This document shows, one piece after another, positions 51,254 through 58,397 of a stretch of 64,000 nt of DNA. The first letter of the stretch is position 1, and each line of letters begins with the position of its first letter. The DNA is from Desulfosporosinus hippei DSM 8344 (lineage in GTDB: Bacteria; Bacillota; Desulfitobacteriia; Desulfitobacteriales; Desulfitobacteriaceae): positions 62,001 through 126,000 of the forward strand of contig NZ_FNCP01000008.1 of NCBI RefSeq assembly GCF_900100785.1. The letters run 5' to 3'. The notes under the pieces were generated by a model, which was given only the letters and a program-made list of their open reading frames with translations, had not been told where the DNA came from and searched no databases. A program made the position numbers and the translations under genes.

Positions 51254-52021
51254 TTATATAGACAAGTGAGTTTGGTTATTCGATTTATCATTGCCGTCAC
51301 TTTTCAAATCTTTTGCTGCCTCCAGGCTGCTTTCACTAATTTCTTTGCTGTTCAGTAGTTTTGCGTACCAAAGACTATGCCGATGTTTGACATACTCCCG
51401 ATTAATAAACCCGGTGAACATCCCGGGGATTAACGGACGGTTTTCTTTGAGCAGAAATGCCGCCAAGTGCCCGATTATCCCAAAAATAATCAAGCCCGTA
51501 CCGATGTTATGCAAGGCGGTGTTCCAGTATAAGAGAGAATGGGAAAGGTCAACGCCGGGAGCATTCTTTAAAGTCTTAATCAAGCCGGTAACAATTAAAA
51601 GGAGTAGGCTAAAACCGATAAACAAATAAGCAACCCGTTGTTCTGCCAGATATTTATCTGAAGCGGGCTCTTGCCCCTTGGTCAACATAGCTTTAATGAT
51701 CTGATAAGATTCTTTCAGGTCACCTTTCCGAGGGAAAATATCAAACTCACGCCGGGCAAATGCATACACAATATGAAAGGCTGCGACAAATATGAGCCCA
51801 AGAGCTCCTAGATAGTGTAATTTGATGGTTATAAAGTAATCACCGAGCCATGCTGCTCCGGGGAGCTTTGTGACATTATAGCGTGTATACAAAGGCAGTT
51901 GACCTAACCCAGTAATAATCAGCAAAATCACGGAGAGGGCCGTTGTCCAGTGGACAAATCGATTGACAAGACTTTGACGCAAGATCTTGCTTTGCTTAGG
52001 ATTATTTGTTTTCTGTGCCAT
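51254..52021 (-). CDS. Membrane cytochrome b (formate dehydrogenase gamma/hydrogenase type)
   Basis: 255 residues with about four to five membrane helices. Haem b ligands are the His residues in NRFVHWTTALS, IKLHYLGALGLIF, AAFHIVYAF and TALHNIGTGLIIFGIIGHLA. It passes electrons between the iron-sulfur subunit and menaquinone. The start overlaps the iron-sulfur gene end by 20 bases, so they form one complex. No catalytic molybdenum or nickel subunit is in the window. Confidence 0.87.
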   Translation of the reverse strand: MAQKTNNPKQSKILRQSLVNRFVHWTTALSVILLIITGLGQLPLYTRYNVTKLPGAAWLGDYFITIKLHYLGALGLIFVAAFHIVYAFARREFDIFPRKGDLKESYQIIKAMLTKGQEPASDKYLAEQRVAYLFIGFSLLLLIVTGLIKTLKNAPGVDLSHSLLYWNTALHNIGTGLIIFGIIGHLAAFLLKENRPLIPGMFTGFINREYVKHRHSLWYAKLLNSKEISESSLEAAKDLKSDGNDKSNNQTHLSI

Positions 52022-53090
52022 CGCTCTTCTCCTCTCTTTGATCCTTCAGATCAATTTGGGCACCCTTGACCTTATCCCCTTTTAACGTTAGATAGGCAGT
52101 TATTCCAGCTGCAGCTGCTCCCGCAAAGGGAGCGATTACTGTACTGAGAAACATACCTTTGCCTGTGGATAGATAATTCTCGACATTTACCGGCATTCCA
52201 GGACGTCCTGGTGCTGTATCCTTCTTACTGACCTTATCCTCTTTAATGGCCGCATCAATTGCTGCAAACGGAACTGCAGAGACATAATAGGTAGATGTTC
52301 CCCCATTTTCTTTGTCCCCATAGATAAAACCGTTAATATCTTCTGCTTTTTTGTAAGCGAGGGTTTTAATCTCGTCTTTCTTCCCTATTGAGATGGCATT
52401 TTTAGGGCAAGCGCTGACACAAGCTGGCTTTTTGCCCTCGAGCAAAAGATCGAGGCACATATCACACTTATACATAACTCCTCCACCGGCTAAGTCCGGA
52501 GCAACTTCCATGTATATTCCAACTCCTGCTTGACGCTGTGGAATACCCCATGGGCAAACATCACGACATTTAGCACCGCCAAAGCATATCTCATCATCAA
52601 TGGATACTGCTCCAGTTTGATCCTTAGTGATTGCACTAAAAGGACATAGCTTTGAACAGGTTGGATGGTCGCAATGCATACACCTTCTTGGAACATAGAC
52701 TTCTTGTTCTACACCATTGTATTGAACCTTAACATGATCCACAAACGTCCAATTATAGGGAGTTAAGCGACTTTTTAAGTCTCTCTTGTTTGACCAGTCC
52801 TCCACTTTATCTTGGGGCCAATATTTTTTCAGAGGTTTTTGAGGTTCAGGGAATCGCTCCTGATTATGCTTGCCACATGCCTCGACGCAAAGTGGTGTGG
52901 CATAGTTTTTACACCCGTCACACTTGGTCAAATCAATTAGGGTACCTAACTCTCCCGCACCTAATTCCGAAGCCTGAACAGGTTTATTAAGTCCTGTAAC
53001 TGCTAAGGCACTGAGTAACCCAGCTGCAGTAGTTCTCTTGAAAAAAGTCCTGCGAGAGATAGCATCGCTTCTATTCCGGTTATTATCCAT
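52002..53090 (-). CDS. Tat-exported four-cluster ferredoxin-type electron-transfer subunit
   Basis: About 362 residues. A twin-arginine signal (SRRTFFKRTTAAG) sends it out of the cell. Four cysteine clusters follow: CDGCKN with CVEAC, CMHCDHPTCSKLCP, CFGGAKCRDVCP and CDMCLDLL with CVSACP, as in HybA/FdnH-type subunits of membrane oxidoreductases. A C-terminal membrane segment (TVIAPFAGAAAAGITAYLTL) anchors it. The ATG at 53090 is chosen because a run of G lies 7 bases before it; longer frames to 53174 would include a Gly-rich stretch. The catalytic subunit is missing nearby. Confidence 0.87.
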   Translation of the reverse strand: MDNNRNRSDAISRRTFFKRTTAAGLLSALAVTGLNKPVQASELGAGELGTLIDLTKCDGCKNYATPLCVEACGKHNQERFPEPQKPLKKYWPQDKVEDWSNKRDLKSRLTPYNWTFVDHVKVQYNGVEQEVYVPRRCMHCDHPTCSKLCPFSAITKDQTGAVSIDDEICFGGAKCRDVCPWGIPQRQAGVGIYMEVAPDLAGGGVMYKCDMCLDLLLEGKKPACVSACPKNAISIGKKDEIKTLAYKKAEDINGFIYGDKENGGTSTYYVSAVPFAAIDAAIKEDKVSKKDTAPGRPGMPVNVENYLSTGKGMFLSTVIAPFAGAAAAGITAYLTLKGDKVKGAQIDLKDQREEKSDGTENK

Positions 53091-53097
53091 TTTCATA

Positions 53098-53122
53098 CCC
53101 CCCATGCCCCCCCTACCCCCCC
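53098..53122 (-). promoter_or_regulatory. G-rich tract over the ribosome site (possible G-quadruplex)
   Basis: On the minus strand three runs of six, seven and six G are separated by TA and CAT and end a few bases before the start codon at 53090. The last run is probably the ribosome site. Such a tract could fold into a G-quadruplex in the mRNA and limit translation. Confidence 0.5.
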
Positions 53123-53342
53123 TGTGTATTTTATTTATTGTATTATTTTTATCATAGAATTGTGCTATTGGCAAGGGGAAATTTAGCGATATACGCTTAA
53201 CCTATATTGGTAATTCAAGGGAATCTGACATCAGAGTTTACCCTTTTTCTCAAGTTGAACCTCGTAACTCTACCAATACCCTCTTAGGCTATGCCACCTT
53301 TTTTCATTTCATCATTAATATGTATCTAGCCATGAGCGCGTG

Positions 53343-53371
53343 AAAAAAAGCAGGTCTCAATGACCTGCTTT
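53343..53371 (-). terminator. Terminator of the ehu operon
   Basis: On the minus strand AAAGCAGGTC, loop ATTGA, GACCTGCTTT and a T run. Confidence 0.85.
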
Positions 53372-53386
53372 CATCAACCTCATTCC

Positions 53387-54232
53387 TTAATGTCTGTTAA
53401 AACGACTTAGGAACGTCTGCAAACGTTCGCTTTCGGGATTATTGAAAATCCTCTTAGGTGATCCTTGTTCAATAATGCGCCCTTGATCAAAGAACAAAAT
53501 TCGATCCGCCACATCACGAGCAAAATCCATTTCGTGAGTTATCAGAAGCATTGCCATTTCTCCTTCAGCAGCAATAGCCTTGATAACTTCTAAAACTTCA
53601 CCAACTAACTCGGGATCTAGTGCGGAGGTCGGTTCATCAAAGATCATAACCTTTGGCCGCATAACTAGGGCACGAGCAATTGCAACACGCTGCTTCTGAC
53701 CTCCAGAAAGCTGCGCCGGATAGGCATCTATTTTATTGGCAAGCCCTACTTGTTTCAGCATTGTAACAGCACGTTCCATTGCCTCTTCTTTACTAAGCCC
53801 AAGTACATTTCGAGGGGCTTCCATGACATTGCGTAAAATCGTCATATGGGGAAAAAGATTGAAGTGCTGAAAAACCATACCAATATTCCCCCGAACTTTA
53901 TGAAGGTGCTTCTCGTTAGCTTTAACCAGTTTCCCGTTTGTTTTTTGATGCCACAACATTTCTCCATCGACTTCGATGGTTCCTGAAGTCGGTTCTTCTA
54001 AGGTCATAAGCAGTCGGGCTAAAGTCGTCTTTCCTGATCCGCTTGGACCAATAAGGGCTACCTTTTCACCCGGCGCAATGTCCAAGTCAATATTCCTTAA
54101 AACTTGAAGATCACCATATGACTTACTGATATTGCTATAGTTTACAATCGGCTGTACAGCGACTTTCCGTAGATCGTTCCCTATACTTTTAGTTGATTCT
54201 TCGTTATAAATAACTTTCAATGGTACACTCAC
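53387..54232 (-). CDS. ehuA: Ectoine-type ABC transporter ATP-binding protein
   Basis: 281 residues. Walker A GPSGSGKTT, signature LSGGQKQRVA, Walker B MIFDEPTSALD and the switch His in LITHEMD are all normal. The segment GEMLWHQKTNGKLVKANEKH is characteristic of EhuA in ectoine/hydroxyectoine uptake systems; other polar-amino-acid ATPases lack it. It has an N-terminal extension of about 30 residues. GTG at 54232 follows GGAGG. It powers the permeases EhuC/EhuD encoded just upstream. Confidence 0.9.
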   Translation of the reverse strand: MSVPLKVIYNEESTKSIGNDLRKVAVQPIVNYSNISKSYGDLQVLRNIDLDIAPGEKVALIGPSGSGKTTLARLLMTLEEPTSGTIEVDGEMLWHQKTNGKLVKANEKHLHKVRGNIGMVFQHFNLFPHMTILRNVMEAPRNVLGLSKEEAMERAVTMLKQVGLANKIDAYPAQLSGGQKQRVAIARALVMRPKVMIFDEPTSALDPELVGEVLEVIKAIAAEGEMAMLLITHEMDFARDVADRILFFDQGRIIEQGSPKRIFNNPESERLQTFLSRFNRH

Positions 54233-54271
54233 GCGATCAACCTCCTTAGAATAATAATTTTTTAACTAAGT

Positions 54272-54922
54272 CTATCTGAGATTTAGACGGACTTCCAAGC
54301 GCCTCACCATCAGCGAAGATGAGTAACTCAATACTAAGAACAGCACTCCAACGATCGTAAATGCCTCCAGATAACGAAATGAGTGCGACCCCAGCATCTT
54401 TGCGGTCTGCATTATCTCAACTAGGGTGATCGCTGAGAGTACAGGGGTTTCTTTAAACATAGTTATCAGATAATTCCCCATAACCGGTATTACCGGCGGA
54501 ATAGATTGAGGGAGAATAATCTTGCGCCAGGTCTCAAGAGGAGTAAAGTTCAGTGCTTTAGCCGCTTCCCATTGACCCGGCGGTATTGACTCGATTCCAC
54601 CACGGTATACCTCTGAGAGATAGGTACTATAGTGAAGCCCTAATCCCATAACTCCGGCAATAAACGGTGAAAGAGAAAGTCCATGTTCCGGCAAGACGTA
54701 AAATATAAAATACAGTTGCACTAATAGCGGTGTGCTTCTAACAAACTCGATAAATCCTTGGGCAAATAGAGATAAGGGTTTAAAGTCTGATCTGCGCGCC
54801 AGTGTCAGAATCAAACCTACCACCAGCGCTACTGCAAAAGCAACAAATGTAGCCGAAACTGTTATTTTTAAGGCCTCTAAAATCTGGGGTAAGATTAATA
54901 GTGTATAGTCCCAGTTCCACAT
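54272..54922 (-). CDS. ehuD: Ectoine-type ABC transporter permease
   Basis: 216 residues, polar-amino-acid permease family with about five helices: WDYTLLILPQILEALKITV at the start and the cytoplasmic loop GQWEAAKALNFTPLETWRKI (EAA motif) that contacts the ATPase. Similarity of the N-terminus to EhuD and the neighbouring EhuB/EhuA identify it. GGAGG precedes the ATG. It ends 2 bases beyond the paired permease gene, implying coupled translation. Confidence 0.88.
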   Translation of the reverse strand: MWNWDYTLLILPQILEALKITVSATFVAFAVALVVGLILTLARRSDFKPLSLFAQGFIEFVRSTPLLVQLYFIFYVLPEHGLSLSPFIAGVMGLGLHYSTYLSEVYRGGIESIPPGQWEAAKALNFTPLETWRKIILPQSIPPVIPVMGNYLITMFKETPVLSAITLVEIMQTAKMLGSHSFRYLEAFTIVGVLFLVLSYSSSLMVRRLEVRLNLR

Positions 54923-54924
54923 AA

Positions 54925-55566
54925 TTAATACCTCCCCGCAGATAACCTATGCTCAATCCATCGAATTCCCCTTGTAAATGGCAAAGATATCACAAAATAG
55001 ATTACCAACAGCACAGAAAAAATTTCCGTTGGACGCATAATAGAGGAATTGAGAACCGTCGCTACAAAGGTCAAATCAGCAAGTGTCACTAGGGATACCA
55101 GAGCAGTTCCTTTAAGCATTTCTATGATCAGATTTCCAAAGGCAGGTAACATCATTACTAAGGCTTGGGGCAAAATAACCAGCCAGGTTCTTTGCCAAGG
55201 GGTCATGTTGAGGGCAATTGCAGCTTCAGTCTGACCTTTTGGCACAGAAATAATGGTACTCCGGACAATCTCAGACCCATAAGCCCCTGCGTTAAGTGAT
55301 AGGGCCAATACCCCGGCCAGCATTTTTGGCAGCATTATACCGAATAGCGGTAAGGCGAAGTAAATCCAGAAGAGCTGTACAAACAAAGACGTTCCTCTAA
55401 ATATCTCTACATAAGTTGCGGCTAAGAAACGGACGGCTTTGATTTTCGAGAGCCGCCCAAACCCCGCTAAAAATGCTAAGAAAAAGGCAATTACTGCTGA
55501 AAAAAGTGTTAATTGAATTGTTATTTTAGCTCCCTCCCAGAAAGAAGGGAGAATATCAAACCACAT
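54925..55566 (-). CDS. ehuC: Ectoine-type ABC transporter permease
   Basis: 213 residues, same permease family with five helices and an EAA loop GQTEAAIALNMTPWQRTWLV. It forms a heterodimer with EhuD. AAAGGAG precedes the ATG. It sits between the binding protein and EhuD in the order ehuB-ehuC-ehuD-ehuA. Confidence 0.88.
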   Translation of the reverse strand: MWFDILPSFWEGAKITIQLTLFSAVIAFFLAFLAGFGRLSKIKAVRFLAATYVEIFRGTSLFVQLFWIYFALPLFGIMLPKMLAGVLALSLNAGAYGSEIVRSTIISVPKGQTEAAIALNMTPWQRTWLVILPQALVMMLPAFGNLIIEMLKGTALVSLVTLADLTFVATVLNSSIMRPTEIFSVLLVIYFVISLPFTRGIRWIEHRLSAGRY

Positions 55567-55627
55567 AGGTTCACATCGACTCCTTTCAGAAAGGTTAGTT
55601 TTTGTATGATTTTATGGATCACAAAGC

Positions 55628-56515
55628 TTAGTTATCCCTTGGAGTACTCAACTCTTCAGCTGTTTTATCTCCAGGCAATTCTTGTTCTGTAAATCCAAAC
55701 TGAGAGATGATTTTTAATAATTCTCCTGATTCCTTAAGTTTCTGGATTTCACTGTTAAAAGCTTCGCGAAAATCTTGGTCATCTTTACGGAAGGCTGTGG
55801 CACCATAGCCTTTAACTTCCTTACCATCAATAACCGGCTGTACAAAATCCATGACTCTTTCTAAATCAGGATTATTAGCAGTTTCAAGTGTCGCCTGTAC
55901 GGAAGGTCCGGTAGCGGTTAATGCATCAGCACGACCTGATTGAAGAGCTGATAATGCTGCCGGCATATCCGGTACGGTCATAATCTGCTTGAGGGGTACT
56001 CCGGATTTCAGAAGATATTCATATTCAAAGGCTCCTCCCGGAACGGCGATTTTCACATCAGGATTAGCAGCAATATCCTTGTAACTGTGAAGATTTAAAG
56101 GATTTCCTTTTTTAACAGCAATCGCTTCTCCGATACTGTACTCAGGATTAGCAAAATCTACTTCCTTAGCACGTTCAGGATTGATAAACATCCCTGCCGT
56201 AATCATGTCAAAGCGCTTGGCATTCAGCCCGGGAATAAGGGAAGCAAATTCTGTTAACTCCCCTTTCATTTCGCTAATACCCATATTTTTAAGGGCGGTT
56301 CTAGCAACCTCTACCGCTTCCCCTGTAAGTTTACCGTCCGGGGTTTGATAGGCATATGGTTTCTCGTTGGCAAATCCTACAACAACATATCCTCTTTCCT
56401 TCGCGGTCTCTAATGTGGACTTAGCTTTACTACCGGAATCGGTTGTCCCACATCCTGCTAATCCCAAAAGGGACAAAGCGAGCGCAGCGGCGAGTAGTTT
56501 TCTGAATCGTTTCAT
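55628..56515 (-). CDS. ehuB: Ectoine/hydroxyectoine-binding lipoprotein
   Basis: 295 residues with a lipoprotein signal (LLAAALALSLLGLAGCG). The mature part has ERGYVVVGFANEKPYAYQ, DGKLTGEAVEVARTALK, GELTEFASLIPGLNAKRFD and TAGMFINPERAKEVDFA, which match EhuB of ectoine uptake. The organism may take up ectoine as an osmoprotectant or nutrient; no ectoine-degradation gene is in the window. AAAGGGG precedes the ATG at 56515. First gene of the operon. Confidence 0.9.
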   Translation of the reverse strand: MKRFRKLLAAALALSLLGLAGCGTTDSGSKAKSTLETAKERGYVVVGFANEKPYAYQTPDGKLTGEAVEVARTALKNMGISEMKGELTEFASLIPGLNAKRFDMITAGMFINPERAKEVDFANPEYSIGEAIAVKKGNPLNLHSYKDIAANPDVKIAVPGGAFEYEYLLKSGVPLKQIMTVPDMPAALSALQSGRADALTATGPSVQATLETANNPDLERVMDFVQPVIDGKEVKGYGATAFRKDDQDFREAFNSEIQKLKESGELLKIISQFGFTEQELPGDKTAEELSTPRDN

Positions 56516-56588
56516 GTAATATCCCCTTTCCAAATAGAAATTAGTTCTCTCTTCTAAACTATTCCTGGAATACATGTACAAAATTAAA

Positions 56589-56604
56589 GAACCTGGTCAG
56601 GTTC
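56589..56604. promoter_or_regulatory. Palindrome in the ehu leader
   Basis: GAACCTG and CAGGTTC flank two bases, between the promoter and ehuB; a candidate repressor site. Confidence 0.35.
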
Positions 56605-56691
56605 CCAACAGAGAAAACGCTTTAACTATTTCAACGCTTTTCAAACGTTTTACCGTAATAATTCGCTTTCCCTTCGGCAACTGACAACCTT

Positions 56692-56721
56692 ATGATAACA
56701 AATAAGTTGTTAGTTTGTCAA
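56692..56721 (-). promoter_or_regulatory. Sigma-A promoter of the ehu operon
   Basis: On the minus strand TTGACA (perfect -35, 56721-56716) and TATCAT (5 of 6 to -10, 56697-56692) are 18 bases apart, about 175 bases upstream of the ehuB start. Downstream, the leader has several AACGCTTT-like words. Confidence 0.65.
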
Positions 56722-56769
56722 GGGTTGTGATTATCACTTTTCTAGTTATGAGGATTGCCTTTAAATTCA

Positions 56770-56811
56770 AAAAGAGTCTTAGCCACTCTCAAAAAGTGTC
56801 TAAAACTCTTT
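56770..56811 (-). terminator. Terminator of the M23 peptidase gene
   Basis: On the minus strand a 17-bp stem with a few mismatches (AAAGAGTTTTAGACACT with AGTGGCTAAGACTCTTT) is followed by TTTG. Confidence 0.75.
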
Positions 56812-56833
56812 ATAAACTCTCTGCTTTTAATGA

Positions 56834-58261
56834 TTAGCGCAATGAATTAAGAGGATTTACTGTATCTCCATTGATTATTACTTCGAAGTGGAGATGTGAA
56901 CCAGTCGATCGACCCGTCGACCCAACTAAACCAATGGTCTGACCTTTAGTTACCCTCGCCCCGGCAGAAACTAATAGTTTAGTGGAATGAGCATAGCGTG
57001 TCATCACTCCATTGCCGTGATCAATGAGAATAGTATAACCATAATTACCGCTCCAGCCGGCACTTACAACCTTACCGGCAGCTGCAGCTGTATAGGGATC
57101 CCCTTGATCCCCATCGATGTCAATTCCTGTATGAAACTCAGAATGGCGATAACCATAGTAGGAGGTTATGGGCCCTCTTAATGGCCAGGATACCCCGGAA
57201 ACAGTGCTCCCGCTACCACGAGAATAAGCAACAGTGACTTGTTGGGGGCCTTTTTCAATGATTTGAGAAACTGCGGTTTTTAGTACTTTTTCATCCTTAA
57301 CGGTTTGGGTAACTACTTTTTCATTTTTTTGAACGTATGCGTATTGTACTTCTTTTTCTCCGTCACTTCCAGCTTGTTTTACTTTTGTTTGTCCACTGGA
57401 GAGACTGGAGTCAGTTTTGGTAACCACATCAAAGGGAATTGTTTCTATATCCGTACGAACCCCTTCACAAACCACTGTTATGTAAGGAGCAACTTTTTCT
57501 AAGGTGATTTTCTTGCCAAGTTTTAAGATAGTATCTTCGTTCGCACCGGGGTTACTTGCCAAGACTTCTTTAGTCTTCATATCGTTTTTTCGTGCTATGA
57601 GCCACCAAGAATCGTTTTCCTGAATTGTATATTCGATCTTTTGCAGATTACCCTGTTTAAGTTTTTCAAGAGCTTGCTCATAGGAAAGTGCTTGGTCTAA
57701 AGGCACCTCCACAGGCTCAGTCTCAACCTCTTCTACAAAAGAGACTGAGGTAACTTGGTTTTTTTCACTTGGCTTAGCATAATACTCTTGAAATTCTTTT
57801 AGCAATCTTTCTCCATCTTCAGCTTTTGCCAGCACAAAAATAGGCTCATTATTTACCTTTACTGCTGCTCCGTCAACATAGTAAGAGATGTCTGCCTCTA
57901 ATGTTGACTTAGATAAAGCCCTATATTCGGAATTTTTTATTCTAACAGATGAAAAGGTAATACTATCATGAGTTTTAGCTGCAACGCCTATGGGAGCTCC
58001 CTTTTCAGAGAGGATTTCATCGATCATTGCTCCCGCTTGCTGCTGACTTTCAAGAAGACCTACCTTTTCTCCATTGACAACAACGTAAACTGCAGAGGTT
58101 GTAGAGTTCAGGTAAACAATTCCACTTCCCATTAAGAGCATCAGAAGAATTGAACCTCCTATAACTTTTGGAGACTTCCATGTGATATTCTTCAATGTGA
58201 AAATCTTAGCTTTTAAAACATCAAGGTATTGTTTAAATGGTAAATCACTGGCCTTTTTCAT
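56834..58261 (-). CDS. LysM-G5-M23 cell-wall endopeptidase
   Basis: 475 residues: cytoplasmic N-terminus, a membrane anchor (VIGGSILLMLLMGSGIVYL), a region with YVDGAAVKVN-like repeats, a LysM domain (YTIQENDSWWLIARKND...NPGANEDTILKLGKKITL), a G5 domain (TIPFDVVTKTDSSL) and a C-terminal M23 peptidase with zinc ligands in EFHTGIDIDG (His/Asp) and SHLHFEV (His). It cuts peptidoglycan cross-bridges or acts in spore/cell-wall remodelling. AAGGGGG precedes the ATG. Monocistronic. Confidence 0.92.
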   Translation of the reverse strand: MKKASDLPFKQYLDVLKAKIFTLKNITWKSPKVIGGSILLMLLMGSGIVYLNSTTSAVYVVVNGEKVGLLESQQQAGAMIDEILSEKGAPIGVAAKTHDSITFSSVRIKNSEYRALSKSTLEADISYYVDGAAVKVNNEPIFVLAKAEDGERLLKEFQEYYAKPSEKNQVTSVSFVEEVETEPVEVPLDQALSYEQALEKLKQGNLQKIEYTIQENDSWWLIARKNDMKTKEVLASNPGANEDTILKLGKKITLEKVAPYITVVCEGVRTDIETIPFDVVTKTDSSLSSGQTKVKQAGSDGEKEVQYAYVQKNEKVVTQTVKDEKVLKTAVSQIIEKGPQQVTVAYSRGSGSTVSGVSWPLRGPITSYYGYRHSEFHTGIDIDGDQGDPYTAAAAGKVVSAGWSGNYGYTILIDHGNGVMTRYAHSTKLLVSAGARVTKGQTIGLVGSTGRSTGSHLHFEVIINGDTVNPLNSLR

Positions 58262-58397
58262 AGAACCCCCTTTAATTTATTTTAGTCAATATATTCGTTT
58301 AAATGACCTCTTCCTATATTATTTTCTATTATTCTGCCTCGATTGTCAACTTAATGTAATAGAGGAAAGTTGCCACTTTCTGATTTTCACATGAATT

